The notes under the pieces are model-generated. The model saw nothing but the letters and a program-made list of their open reading frames with translations. It was not told the DNA's origin and searched no databases. Below are positions 8,766 through 18,566 of a DNA stretch of 64,000 nt, one piece after another. Source of the stretch: Acidaminococcus massiliensis (GTDB lineage: Bacteria; Bacillota; Negativicutes; Acidaminococcales; Acidaminococcaceae); contig NZ_LT608315.1 of the NCBI RefSeq assembly GCF_900095825.1, positions 386,318 to 450,317 on the forward strand. Direction: 5' to 3'. A program made the position numbers and the translations under genes. Each line of letters opens with the position of its first letter. The stretch's first letter is position 1.

Positions 8766-8831
8766 CGTTGCACGCCTCCTTGATTGCGTGGTCAGGTCAT
8801 AAATGGTTCAGTGGTTAGGTGTTTTTTCTCT

Positions 8832-10229
8832 TTACTCTGCACTCTTATCCTCAAACCCCATCACCCACGTGGCTGCGAAGCCAACTGCGTAAGACACCAG
8901 GAGCCCCGCCAGATACACGGGCACATTGGTGGTGCTGGGGGCCAGGGGCAGGCCGGAAATCCCCAGAGCTCCGGCTCCCACCTGGAAAGCCGCCTGGACC
9001 GCACCCCCGGCAGCTCCTCCGATACAGGCCCCCAAAAAAGGACGGCCCAGCGGCAGGGTCACGCCATAGATCAGCGGTTCCCCCACCCCCAGCAGTCCTG
9101 CCGGAAGGGCTGACGCCACCACTTTCTTCACCTGGGGATCCTTTGTCTTCAGATAGACAGCCAGGGCAGCCCCCACCTGTCCCCCGCCGGCCATGGCCAG
9201 GATGGGCAGCAGGATGGTATAGCCATATTGGGCGATCAGCTGGGCATGGATGGGGGTCAGTCCCTGATGGATCCCCAGCATCACCAGGGGCAGGAAGCCG
9301 CCTCCCAAAAGGGCTCCGGTCAAAGCACCTCCCTGGGCAACAGCCCCGGTAGCCGCAAAGCCGATGCCTTCCGCCAGCCATCCCCCCAGGGGTTGGAAGA
9401 AGAACAGGGTGGCGAAAGCCATGATTCCCAGCACCAGGAAAGGAGTCAGGAAAAGGTCCAAAGCCTCTGGGATGATCTCCCAGAGTTTCCGTTCCAGCAG
9501 GGCACCCAAGGCTGCCACCAGCAGCACGGCTACCACCCCGCCCCGGCCTGGGATCAGAGGCTGTCCGTACAGGCTCACCTCCGCCAGGCCCGGATGGCTG
9601 ATCAGGGCCCCCAGGGCGCCGCCCAGCACCGGGGAACCGCCGAACTCTTTGGCCGCGTTCCAGCCTACGAACAAGTTCATCCCCCAGAACACGGTACTGC
9701 CCGCCAGCCCCAGGATCTGGAAGAAGGCGTGGCTGGCCAGGGCCGGATCCAGACGCCGGACCATGTTCAGGATCCCGGTGAGGAGACCGCAGCCGATGAA
9801 CCCAGGGATGAGGGGCACAAAGATCCCGGAGATCCGTTTCAGGAACAGTTTCCCCGGGGTGGCATTCCGCTTCCGGATGGCTTGGTGGAGAGCTTCTCCC
9901 TCCCCTACTTTGCCGGCAAATCCCTGGAGCACCGTTTGGCCCGCCGGAGTTTTTTCCCCTGCCTGCTGCTGGGCCTCCGCATCCTCCCGGAGCAGCGTCT
10001 GGAAAGCCGCAGTCACCTGGGCTGCCTTCCCCGGCCCTAGGATGATCTGCAGCTCCGGCCCTGCCACATTGACTCCCATGACGCCCGGCAGCTTTGCCAG
10101 GGCCTCCCGGTCCACATCCTGGTCCTCCAGCTGGAGACGCAGCCGGGTCATGCAGTGGCTGGCCTGGCGCACATTCTTCCGGGGACCGGTGATGTCCAGG
10201 ATGGCCTGAGCCAGCTCCTTATTTCCCAT
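8832..10229 (-). CDS. murP: PTS EIIBC transporter, MurNAc type
   Basis: A 465-residue fused EIIB-EIIC phosphotransferase permease. The EIIB domain (about 1-85) carries the phosphorylation Cys26 in ASHCMTRLRL. The EIIC domain (about 130-460) has about ten membrane segments and the substrate motif GVGEPLIYGVTLP. There is no EIIA domain, so a separate Glc-type EIIA is needed, as for E. coli MurP. Specificity for N-acetylmuramate, or for MurNAc-GlcNAc as in staphylococci, is inferred from the flanking murQ and mupG. It overlaps the end of murQ by 11 bases, implying one transcript. Confidence 0.9.
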   Translation of the reverse strand: MGNKELAQAILDITGPRKNVRQASHCMTRLRLQLEDQDVDREALAKLPGVMGVNVAGPELQIILGPGKAAQVTAAFQTLLREDAEAQQQAGEKTPAGQTVLQGFAGKVGEGEALHQAIRKRNATPGKLFLKRISGIFVPLIPGFIGCGLLTGILNMVRRLDPALASHAFFQILGLAGSTVFWGMNLFVGWNAAKEFGGSPVLGGALGALISHPGLAEVSLYGQPLIPGRGGVVAVLLVAALGALLERKLWEIIPEALDLFLTPFLVLGIMAFATLFFFQPLGGWLAEGIGFAATGAVAQGGALTGALLGGGFLPLVMLGIHQGLTPIHAQLIAQYGYTILLPILAMAGGGQVGAALAVYLKTKDPQVKKVVASALPAGLLGVGEPLIYGVTLPLGRPFLGACIGGAAGGAVQAAFQVGAGALGISGLPLAPSTTNVPVYLAGLLVSYAVGFAATWVMGFEDKSAE

Positions 10230-11055
10230 GGGCCGCCTCCCATTCCTCCACGGCCTTCCGGGCGCTTCCCCGGTTCCGGGCCAGGCTCAGCCGGGCTTCT
10301 TCCCGGGTGCAGCCGGTCACGGTGCAGACGATGTGGAGGGCCCGTTCCAACAGTTTCTCATTGGTGGCCCGGACATCGATCATCAGGTTGCCCCGGACTT
10401 TCCCCAGTTTCACCATGGCCCCGGTGGTGATCATGTTCAGGACCATTTTCGTAGCCGTCCCAGCCTTCATCCGGGTAGAGCCGGTGATCACTTCCGGACC
10501 CGGCAGCACCGTCAGGCACAGATCCGCCACTTTGGCCATGGCGGACTGGCGGCTGCAGCAGAGCCCCAGGACGGCACAGCCCCGTTCCCGGGCTTCCTTC
10601 ATGCCACCCAGCACATAGGGTGTCCGGCCGGAGGCGCTGATGCCCATCACCACATCCAGCGGAGTCAGTTCCTTGTTCCAGATGTCATCCCGGCCCTGTT
10701 CCTCACTGTCTTCCGCCCCTTCCTTGGCCCGGAAGATGGCTTCATAGCCTCCAGCGATGAGGCCCTGGATCTGTTCCGGCTCGGTGCCGTAGGTGGGCGG
10801 GCATTCCACCGCGTCCAAAATGCCCAGCCGGCCGGAAGTGCCGCTGCCCATATAGAACAGCCTCCCTCCCCGGCTCAGCCGGTCCGCCACCAGATCCACC
10901 GCCAAGGCAATGGCCGGCAGGATCTTCTCTACTGCATCGGCCACCTTGTGGTCCTCCCGGTTGATGATTTCCACCAATTCCTGGGTGGATACTTTATCAA
11001 TGGCAACGGAAGCAGGATTCCGCTGTTCCGTAGAAAGTCTGTCCAAATCGATCAT
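10219..11055 (-). CDS. murQ: N-acetylmuramic acid 6-phosphate etherase MurQ
   Basis: A 278-residue SIS-domain etherase that removes D-lactate from MurNAc-6P to give GlcNAc-6P. Family segments: the N-terminal TEQRNP, GGRLFYMGSGTSGRLG (sugar-phosphate loop), DAVECPPTYG, the catalytic-region AGGYEAIFRAKEGAEDS, GISASGRTPYV and GSTRMKAGTATK. It is slightly shorter than E. coli MurQ (298). It heads the minus-strand murQ-murP-mupG operon, divergent from nagA, which handles the GlcNAc-6P product. Confidence 0.96.
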   Translation of the reverse strand: MIDLDRLSTEQRNPASVAIDKVSTQELVEIINREDHKVADAVEKILPAIALAVDLVADRLSRGGRLFYMGSGTSGRLGILDAVECPPTYGTEPEQIQGLIAGGYEAIFRAKEGAEDSEEQGRDDIWNKELTPLDVVMGISASGRTPYVLGGMKEARERGCAVLGLCCSRQSAMAKVADLCLTVLPGPEVITGSTRMKAGTATKMVLNMITTGAMVKLGKVRGNLMIDVRATNEKLLERALHIVCTVTGCTREEARLSLARNRGSARKAVEEWEAAHGK

Positions 11056-11077
11056 TGCTATGAAACCTCCAGCCCTA

Positions 11078-11086
11078 TGCTATAAT
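11078..11086 (+). promoter_or_regulatory. extended -10 promoter of nagA
   Basis: TGC-TATAAT with no good -35 box, 67 bases before the nagA start in the murQ-nagA divergent region. Position and consensus -10 support promoter use; regulator sites were not recognised. Confidence 0.6.
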
Positions 11087-11152
11087 GAAAGAGTCCCGTC
11101 CATATGCCCATCTGTTTCCTGCGCCATGGACGGCCAGAAAAGGAGATCCTGT

Positions 11153-12322
11153 ATGAAAGCGATATGTAACGGCAGATTTATTTTACCACAAGAAATCCGG
11201 GAGGGACAGGCACTGCTGTTCCAAGAAAAGATCCTGGGCTTCTGCAGCCCGGACCGGATCCCTCCGGAAGCAGAACGGATCGATGTCCAAGGGGACTACG
11301 TATCCCCTGGGTTCCTCAATCTCCACATCCACGGCTGCGGGGGAAAGGATGTGATGGACGGCACCCAAGAGGCTCTCAGGACCATGAGCCGGCTGCTGCC
11401 TTCCACCGGAGTCACCGGCTGGCTGCCCACCACCATGACCAGTGGCAGAGGAGCCATCACCCAGGCCCTCACCGCCATCCGGGGAGCCCAGGGCACAGTG
11501 GCCGGAGCGGAAATCCTGGGTGCCAACCTGGAAGGGCCCTTCATCAGCGAAAAATACAAAGGAGCCCAAAAGGCCTGCCACATCCGAAAAGCCAGCTGGG
11601 AACTGGTGGAACCTTTCGCCGGCCTGATCCGGATCCTGGCCCTGGCGCCGGAGACCCTGGAGGACACAGATTTCATTTCCCGGTGCCACCAAGCCGGGAT
11701 CATCGTCTCCCTGGGCCACAGCGATGCCACATTTGAAGAAGCTGCCCAGGCCGTGGCCACCGGCGCCAGCCACATCACCCACCTGTTCAATGCCATGAGT
11801 CCCCTCCACCACCGGAAGCCCGGTTTGGTGGGAGCGGCCCTGACCCTGCCGGTGACCTGCGAACTGATCGCCGATGGGATCCATATCCACCCGGCCGCCT
11901 TGGAACTGGCGGTCCGTGCCAAAGGGTTGGACCGGGTGGTGCTGATCACCGACTCCATGCGGGCCTGCCTCCTGGGAGAAGGAAAAAGCGAATTGGGAGG
12001 CCAGACGGTCTACGTCAAAGATGGCCGGGCCACTTTGGCAGATGGGACCCTGGCCGGCAGCATCCTCACCATGGAAAAAGCCGTCCGGAACATCTGGAAA
12101 TGGGGTCATCTGACCCTGCCCCAAGCCGTCCAGCTGGCCACCGCCAATCCAGCCCGAGAACTGGGCCTCACCGACCGAGGCACCCTGGAACCAGGGAAAC
12201 AGGCGGATATCACTGTGTTCGATGAGGATTTCCGGATCCTGCGGACATACGTAAAGGGGTGCTGCGCATTCTGCGCAGCACCCTGGTCTCGGGTCTCAGG
12301 TCTCGCGTCTCGAGCCGAATGA
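11153..12322 (+). CDS. nagA: N-acetylglucosamine-6-phosphate deacetylase NagA
   Basis: A 389-residue amidohydrolase that deacetylates GlcNAc-6P. The start at 11153 is preceded by AGGAG. Motifs: LNLHIHGCGGKDVMDG (metal HxH region), NLEGPFIS (metal Glu), SLGHSDA, ITHLFNAMSPLHHRKPG, and DSMRA, where family members have the catalytic Asp. The C-terminus is odd: after DFRILRTYVKG the frame runs through a hairpin (12257-12283) and a TCTCG-rich repeat arm, adding about 23 residues (CCAFCAAPWSRVSGLASRAE). The original end was probably near 12255. It is divergent from murQ and completes MurNAc recycling. Confidence 0.95.
   Translation: MKAICNGRFILPQEIREGQALLFQEKILGFCSPDRIPPEAERIDVQGDYVSPGFLNLHIHGCGGKDVMDGTQEALRTMSRLLPSTGVTGWLPTTMTSGRGAITQALTAIRGAQGTVAGAEILGANLEGPFISEKYKGAQKACHIRKASWELVEPFAGLIRILALAPETLEDTDFISRCHQAGIIVSLGHSDATFEEAAQAVATGASHITHLFNAMSPLHHRKPGLVGAALTLPVTCELIADGIHIHPAALELAVRAKGLDRVVLITDSMRACLLGEGKSELGGQTVYVKDGRATLADGTLAGSILTMEKAVRNIWKWGHLTLPQAVQLATANPARELGLTDRGTLEPGKQADITVFDEDFRILRTYVKGCCAFCAAPWSRVSGLASRAE
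12257..12283 (+). terminator. hairpin inside the 3' end of nagA
   Basis: GGGTGCTGCGC pairs perfectly with GCGCAGCACCC, but within the open frame and without a T-run. Probably the original nagA terminator stem, now read through by translation. Confidence 0.45.
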
Positions 12323-12488
12323 GAAAATTTGCAAGCAAATTTTTGAACGGGTAAAATCTGATCCGCTCTCGATAAAATATCCGTTTCTATATCCAGCACG
12401 ATCCTGATTCTGTACTTTCAAAAGAACCTGGCCATGGGACAGGTTCTATCCAAAGGCCCGAGACTCGAGACCCATAGCTCGAGACCCC
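12285..12488. repeat. intergenic element with inverted TCTCG-type arms
   Basis: The left arm (12285-12316) is built of repeated GTCTC(G/A) units and the right arm (12457-12488) of GAGAC units, so the two arms are roughly complementary over about 32 bases. The 140-base core contains AAATTTGC-AAGCAAATTT and AGAACCTG...CAGGTTCT (12423-12447). I see no gene in it. Similar low-complexity arms occur at 32909-33056 and 33637-33680. Confidence 0.6.
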
Positions 12489-12565
12489 AAAGAGGGGCTG
12501 TTGTGATGTGACTCCAAAAAGTTAGACCTTAGTAACGAGATGGTTTTTACTGTCTCGTTACTTTT

Positions 12566-13411
12566 TTATGCTGCCAGCAAAGAAAGCCTGTATTGAACAG
12601 GACTTTTCCAGCCCAGTTTTTCCTTGATCCTTTGTTCGTTATAGTATTTGATGTATCGTTCGATAGCGGCTTTTAGTTCTTCGTAGCTGTAGTAGATCAC
12701 TCCATAATACATTTCCTGTTTCATTAAGCCGAAAAAGTTTTCCATTACAGCGTTATCATGACAGTTACCCTTTCGAGACATGCTCTGAAAAATTCGTTCT
12801 TTTTTTAGTTTCCTGGTATAGGCCTTCATTTGGTATGCCCAGCCCTGATCGGAGTGAAACGTTCTTCGATATGGACAATCAGCAGTAATTTCGATTGCTT
12901 CAGCTTGAGCTTCCAGTATGCTTTCAGCCGAAGGACGTTTGGCTATTCCATAGCTGATGATTTCATCATCGAACATGTCCAGGAAAGGATCCAGATAAAG
13001 CTTGTGCAGGGTCAGATGTCCCTGTGTATCTACTTCATAATATTTGAATTCTGAAGTATCGGTCGTAATCTTCTGATGTGGGATATTCGTCTCAAAACGA
13101 CGATGTATTCTATTCGGAGCAATGGTCCCTACCTTACCCTTATAGGAACTGTATTTACGGCTTTTCCGGGTAAAGGATGTTACCTGAAGGCTCAGTTTCT
13201 GCATGATACGTTGAACTTTCTTCTTGTTCACGCAAATCCCTTGATTCTTCAGCTCACCGGTCATGCGCCGATATCCATAATCTTTATGCTGGCTGCGGAT
13301 TTCCTGTATTTTGTCCTCTACTTCCTGGTCTGGATTCACGCGGTCAAACCGTTTCTGCCAGTACATATAGGTCGCTTTGGGCATTTGAGTATAGGAGAGA
13401 AGGTCTTTCAA
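12566..13411 (-). CDS. IS3-family transposase OrfB (copy 1)
   Basis: A 281-residue integrase-core transposase, identical to the copy 2 protein. It has an HTH-like N-terminal part (MTGELKNQGICVNKKKVQRIM) and an rve DDE core: TDTSEF (first Asp), HSDQGWAYQ (second Asp), and NCHDNAVMENFFGLMKQE (Glu). Translation starts at TTG in the -1 frame relative to orfA and overlaps its end by 4 bases, so expression by frameshift or coupling is expected, as in other IS3-family elements. In this copy the upstream orfA is broken, so a full OrfAB fusion cannot form. Confidence 0.93.
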   Translation of the reverse strand: MKDLLSYTQMPKATYMYWQKRFDRVNPDQEVEDKIQEIRSQHKDYGYRRMTGELKNQGICVNKKKVQRIMQKLSLQVTSFTRKSRKYSSYKGKVGTIAPNRIHRRFETNIPHQKITTDTSEFKYYEVDTQGHLTLHKLYLDPFLDMFDDEIISYGIAKRPSAESILEAQAEAIEITADCPYRRTFHSDQGWAYQMKAYTRKLKKERIFQSMSRKGNCHDNAVMENFFGLMKQEMYYGVIYYSYEELKAAIERYIKYYNEQRIKEKLGWKSPVQYRLSLLAA

Positions 13412-13986
13412 TTTGAATGATCTTCGGAGACTGGAGATGATTTTCGCAACTCTCTCATTTTTGCTTCGTCCTCTAAACGCAGTCTCCTCAGTTCTTTTAA
13501 AAAAGCATTCTCTATACGGAGTTTAAGATTTTCATCCTCTAACTCCTTGACATGTTCCACACTGATGTCGACCATCGGCTACTGAACCTGGGTATCTGTT
13601 TTTTTGGTTTGAGATTTGTTCAAAGTTCTCTTCCTGCCTTTTTTATGTGACCGTAAAGCATCTGGTCCCGCAATTCTAAATTCATTGACCCATCTGGCAA
13701 TCATTGATGGGTTGTTGATCCCTACTTGAATTGCTAGTTCCTGATATGAGATTTCATTTGTTAAGTAAGACTCTACCACAGAAAGTTTTTCTTTGAAAGA
13801 GTATATTTTTTGAGAGCGGGATCTTTTCAGTCCATCATCACCAAATGCCTTGTAAGCAGCAACCCACTTTAGCAGCTGGCTGCTACTTGCCATCCCATAT
13901 TTACGTGAAATAGAAATACACCCTTCGTCACTGTTCAAATATTCCAGTACTATTTTTTTCTTAAATTCATAGCTGTGTTTTGCCAT
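13408..13986 (-). pseudogene. IS orfA with nonsense mutation (copy 1)
   Basis: Matches the 192-codon orfA of copy 2, but codon 136 is TAG (13579-13581) instead of CAG, leaving 135 residues. The lost part includes the heptad-like segment VEHVKELEDENLKLRIENAFLKE, the leucine-zipper region through which OrfA and OrfAB usually associate. The two HTH-like regions remain. Copy 1 is probably not self-mobile but could be moved by copy 2 proteins. Confidence 0.9.
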
Positions 13987-14066
13987 AAAAAACTGACCCC
14001 CAATTGTTAGATTTTTGGTCTAACAATTGGGGGTCAGCTCATAGCACACGCAACAGCCCCTCTTTC

Positions 14067-15236
14067 TTACACCGCTACACTCATGGCATCCAGGCCCAAT
14101 TCCGCCCGGACTTCTTCCCAGATCACGATCTTGGCTTTCCGGAAGCCGTTGAAAGTGGTGGCGGAAGCGGAGGTATAGGCCCCGCACACCGGCACCAGCA
14201 GCAGATCGCCCACTTCCAGGGGTTCCGTCATCTTCCCCCGGAACATGATATCCAAGGAATCACAGCTGGGCCCTGCAAAGGTGGCGGGGATTTTCTTCCC
14301 TTCCTTGAAGCTGATCAGTTTGAAATCCCACTGGTCGAAGATCACTCCGGAGAAGGTCCCGTAGATCCCGTCATCCAGGAAATACCAATGCTGTCCATTC
14401 CGTTCGTTTTCCCCGATCACCCGAGTGATCAGGTTCACTGCCGTACCGCACATATACCGGCCCGGTTCAGCCCAGATCTCCAGATCCGAGAAGTCTTCCC
14501 GGAGCCGGGCAGCTACCTGGTCCAGGAGCGCCGTCAGGTTGTAATGGACGCCCGTTTCCGGGATGGGGAAGCCGCCCCCGATATCCAGCACCCGCATGGT
14601 CAATCCCTTGGCCCGTGCTTCTTCCATCAGTCCCTTGGTCACATCCATGGCATGGAAATAGGGATCCGCAGCGACCGTCTGGCTGCCCACATGGAAGGCG
14701 ATTCCCGCCACATCCAAGCCGGCCGCTTTGGCCTTCAGCATCAGATCCAGGGCTTTTTCCCGGGGACAGCCGAATTTCTTGTTCAGGTCCACATGGGCCT
14801 TGGGATTGTCGATCCGCAGCCGGAGCAGCACCGTAGCGCCTGGACAGTGCTGGGCGATCTTTTTGATCTCGCTTTCGCTGTCATAGGTCATCCGGTAGAC
14901 ACCGGCATCGTTGCAGGCCCGGAAGCCCGCATCCAATTTGATGGGATTGGCGTAGATCATCCGGTCCCCAGACACCCCCAACTGGCTCAGGGTACGGATT
15001 TCTCCATCACTGGCCACATCGAAGCAGGCCCCCTTGTTGATCAACAGATCCAGGATCCGGAGATCCGGATTGGCTTTCATGGCATAATGTATCTTCAGCT
15101 GCGGGATATGGTTCCGCAGGATCTCGTAGTTTTTTTCAACCTGTTCCAGAGACAGCACCAGAAGAGGAGTTCCATACCTTTCTGCCAGGCTGGTGACTGC
15201 ATCTTGTGACAATTGGAAAAAGCTTTGTTCGTTCAT
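14067..15236 (-). CDS. lysine/ornithine decarboxylase (fold III, Selenomonas type)
   Basis: A 389-residue PLP decarboxylase of the alanine-racemase fold. The PLP lysine is in YAMKANPD, the phosphate-binding glycines are in DIGGGFP, the substrate-binding region is EPGRYMCG, and the catalytic Cys motif is AGPSCDSLD. The sequence resembles the bifunctional lysine/ornithine decarboxylase of Selenomonas ruminantium, which makes cadaverine that is covalently linked to peptidoglycan; this role is inferred here. The start at 15236 removes an improbable 53-residue extension. It lies alone between the two IS copies, next to serS, and its terminator has been split by IS copy 1. Confidence 0.88.
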   Translation of the reverse strand: MNEQSFFQLSQDAVTSLAERYGTPLLVLSLEQVEKNYEILRNHIPQLKIHYAMKANPDLRILDLLINKGACFDVASDGEIRTLSQLGVSGDRMIYANPIKLDAGFRACNDAGVYRMTYDSESEIKKIAQHCPGATVLLRLRIDNPKAHVDLNKKFGCPREKALDLMLKAKAAGLDVAGIAFHVGSQTVAADPYFHAMDVTKGLMEEARAKGLTMRVLDIGGGFPIPETGVHYNLTALLDQVAARLREDFSDLEIWAEPGRYMCGTAVNLITRVIGENERNGQHWYFLDDGIYGTFSGVIFDQWDFKLISFKEGKKIPATFAGPSCDSLDIMFRGKMTEPLEVGDLLLVPVCGAYTSASATTFNGFRKAKIVIWEEVRAELGLDAMSVAV

Positions 15237-15571
15237 TATCCATCCCCCTTTGGGCCTTGAAAAGAGTCCCGGTCTTTCGCCGGAACTTTCCGGGCCATCC
15301 TTAAATTCGTAGTTCATTATACTACGGTTTGGGGAAAGTGCAAGAGGAAAATCGAGGAAAAAAGAGGAGTTTTGAGGACTTTTAAGGACCTTCAAGAAAA
15401 ATATTCACCATCCTGTTTTAATCACAATAACGCGCATTTTTTCGATTTTGTCCAAAATAAAGCGATTCAGTGCGTATGAGCCAGCATGGTCCAGTTCTGT
15501 ACAGACAAAACACCCGCCACAAAGGGCGGGTGTTGTATATTTATGCAATTGTAGCGAATATCCAAACTTTA
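15237..15571. other. intergenic region ldc-serS
   Basis: Contains the ldc -10 box TATAAT on the minus strand (15316-15321, with a weak TTGCAC 16 bases upstream) and the serS terminator at 15509-15534. Nothing else is recognised in the A/T-rich middle. Confidence 0.6.
15509..15534 (-). terminator. serS terminator
   Basis: AACACCCGCC and GGCGGGTGTT form a 10-bp stem with a 6-base loop; on the minus strand a T-rich tail follows. It lies 38 bases after the serS stop. Confidence 0.85.
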
Positions 15572-16899
<1,328 letters not shown>

Positions 16900-17053
16900 C
16901 AAAACCGTAAGGAAAAGTATGCTTATCCTGCCACAATGCGTACAAATCAGCCAGCCCGCCGGTCTCTGACAGAAAAGGCTGCTGCACGCAGATCGTTTTG
17001 AGCTGACCCCCAATTGTTAGACCAAAAATCTAACAATTGAGGGTCAGTTTTTT

Positions 17054-17632
17054 ATGGCAAAACACAGCTATGAATTTAAGAAAAAAATAGTACTGGAATA
17101 TTTGAACAGTGACGAAGGGTGTATTTCTATTTCACGTAAATATGGGATGGCAAGTAGCAGCCAGCTGCTAAAGTGGGTTGCTGCTTACAAGGCATTTGGT
17201 GATGATGGACTGAAAAGATCCCGCTCTCAAAAAATATACTCTTTCAAAGAAAAACTTTCTGTGGTAGAGTCTTACTTAACAAATGAAATCTCATATCAGG
17301 AACTAGCAATTCAAGTAGGGATCAACAACCCATCAATGATTGCCAGATGGGTCAATGAATTTAGAATTGCGGGACCAGATGCTTTACGGTCACATAAAAA
17401 AGGCAGGAAGAGAACTTTGAACAAATCTCAAACCAAAAAAACAGATACCCAGGTTCAGCAGCCGATGGTCGACATCAGTGTGGAACATGTCAAGGAGTTA
17501 GAGGATGAAAATCTTAAACTCCGTATAGAGAATGCTTTTTTAAAAGAACTGAGGAGACTGCGTTTAGAGGACGAAGCAAAAATGAGAGAGTTGCGAAAAT
17601 CATCTCCAGTCTCCGAAGATCATTCAAATTGA
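17054..17632 (+). CDS. IS3-family OrfA (copy 2, intact)
   Basis: A 192-residue DNA-binding protein with two HTH-like regions (about 7-55, CISISRKYGMASSSQLLKW, and about 65-115, ISYQELAIQVGINNPSMIARW), a basic linker (KKGRKRTLNKSQ) and a C-terminal heptad region (about 144-175) for multimerisation. The TGA overlaps the orfB start. A short A-run in CGAAAAT (17594-17600) marks where a -1 shift into the orfB frame could occur. The start lies directly behind the T-run of the IS terminal hairpin. Confidence 0.93.
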   Translation: MAKHSYEFKKKIVLEYLNSDEGCISISRKYGMASSSQLLKWVAAYKAFGDDGLKRSRSQKIYSFKEKLSVVESYLTNEISYQELAIQVGINNPSMIARWVNEFRIAGPDALRSHKKGRKRTLNKSQTKKTDTQVQQPMVDISVEHVKELEDENLKLRIENAFLKELRRLRLEDEAKMRELRKSSPVSEDHSN

Positions 17633-18474
17633 AAGACCTTCTCTCCTATACTCAAATGCCCAAAGCGACCTATATGTACTGGCAGAAACGGTTTGACCGC
17701 GTGAATCCAGACCAGGAAGTAGAGGACAAAATACAGGAAATCCGCAGCCAGCATAAAGATTATGGATATCGGCGCATGACCGGTGAGCTGAAGAATCAAG
17801 GGATTTGCGTGAACAAGAAGAAAGTTCAACGTATCATGCAGAAACTGAGCCTTCAGGTAACATCCTTTACCCGGAAAAGCCGTAAATACAGTTCCTATAA
17901 GGGTAAGGTAGGGACCATTGCTCCGAATAGAATACATCGTCGTTTTGAGACGAATATCCCACATCAGAAGATTACGACCGATACTTCAGAATTCAAATAT
18001 TATGAAGTAGATACACAGGGACATCTGACCCTGCACAAGCTTTATCTGGATCCTTTCCTGGACATGTTCGATGATGAAATCATCAGCTATGGAATAGCCA
18101 AACGTCCTTCGGCTGAAAGCATACTGGAAGCTCAAGCTGAAGCAATCGAAATTACTGCTGATTGTCCATATCGAAGAACGTTTCACTCCGATCAGGGCTG
18201 GGCATACCAAATGAAGGCCTATACCAGGAAACTAAAAAAAGAACGAATTTTTCAGAGCATGTCTCGAAAGGGTAACTGTCATGATAACGCTGTAATGGAA
18301 AACTTTTTCGGCTTAATGAAACAGGAAATGTATTATGGAGTGATCTACTACAGCTACGAAGAACTAAAAGCCGCTATCGAACGATACATCAAATACTATA
18401 ACGAACAAAGGATCAAGGAAAAACTGGGCTGGAAAAGTCCTGTTCAATACAGGCTTTCTTTGCTGGCAGCATAA
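17629..18474 (+). CDS. IS3-family transposase OrfB (copy 2)
   Basis: A 281-residue DDE transposase with rve core; TDTSEF, HSDQGWAYQ and the ENFFGLMKQE helix supply D, D and E. The frame is -1 relative to orfA and can be read upstream through KIISSLRRSFK, so an OrfAB fusion by frameshift is likely. As the only copy with an intact orfA in the window it is the probable active one. Confidence 0.95.
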   Translation: MKDLLSYTQMPKATYMYWQKRFDRVNPDQEVEDKIQEIRSQHKDYGYRRMTGELKNQGICVNKKKVQRIMQKLSLQVTSFTRKSRKYSSYKGKVGTIAPNRIHRRFETNIPHQKITTDTSEFKYYEVDTQGHLTLHKLYLDPFLDMFDDEIISYGIAKRPSAESILEAQAEAIEITADCPYRRTFHSDQGWAYQMKAYTRKLKKERIFQSMSRKGNCHDNAVMENFFGLMKQEMYYGVIYYSYEELKAAIERYIKYYNEQRIKEKLGWKSPVQYRLSLLAA

Positions 18475-18566
18475 AAAAGTAACGAGACAGTAAAAACCAT
18501 CTCGTTACTAAGGTCTAACTTTTTGGGGTCACATCATTTCCCTCCGTGCAGCAGCCCCTCTTTTCC

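Larger units (their letters stand above)
12504..14041 (-). mobile_element. IS3-family element, copy 1 (1538 bp)
   Basis: Ends are imperfect inverted repeats of about 25 bases: 12504-12528 (TGATGTGACTCCAAAAAG...) and 14017-14041 (reverse complement TGAGCTGACCCCCAATTG...). It contains orfA (interrupted by a stop) and orfB. The flanking triplets are TTG and TAG, which may be a 3-base target duplication with one change. It is inverted relative to copy 2, the same length, and its OrfB is identical in amino-acid sequence. End positions were set by comparing the two copies, since GATG and GCTCA flank both. Confidence 0.92.
12489..14065 (-). terminator. ldc terminator split by IS copy 1
   Basis: AAAGAGGGGCTGTTG (12489-12503) and CAACAGCCCCTCTTT (14051-14065) are perfectly complementary over 15 bases and lie just outside the two ends of the IS. 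Removing the element and one 3-base flank restores a hairpin like the intact one at 20728-20773. It was the terminator of the decarboxylase gene, which ends 2 bases to the right of the right half. Confidence 0.8.
16999..18536 (+). mobile_element. IS3-family element, copy 2 (1538 bp, intact)
   Basis: Terminal inverted repeats 16999-17023 and 18512-18536 (TGAGCTGACCCCCAATTG... and TGATGTGACCCCAAAAAG...). Flanked on both sides by TTT (16996-16998 and 18537-18539), a 3-base target duplication typical of the IS3 family. The orfA-side end folds into an 18-bp hairpin followed by TTTTTT (17004-17054) and the orfB-side end holds AGTAACGAGA/TCTCGTTACT (18479-18510). Both orfs are intact. It resembles the IS150 group; the exact group is not settled. 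Confidence 0.95.
16977..18556 (-). terminator. sirtuin-gene terminator split by IS copy 2
   Basis: GGCTGCTGCACG (16977-16988) and CGTGCAGCAGCC (18545-18556) are perfectly complementary over 12 bases and flank IS copy 2; AGAAAAG and CTCTTTT extend the pattern. Removing the IS with one TTT copy restores a hairpin with a 15-base loop (CAGATCGTTTCCCTC) placed just after the sirtuin stop, with a T-run on the minus strand. Confidence 0.85.
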
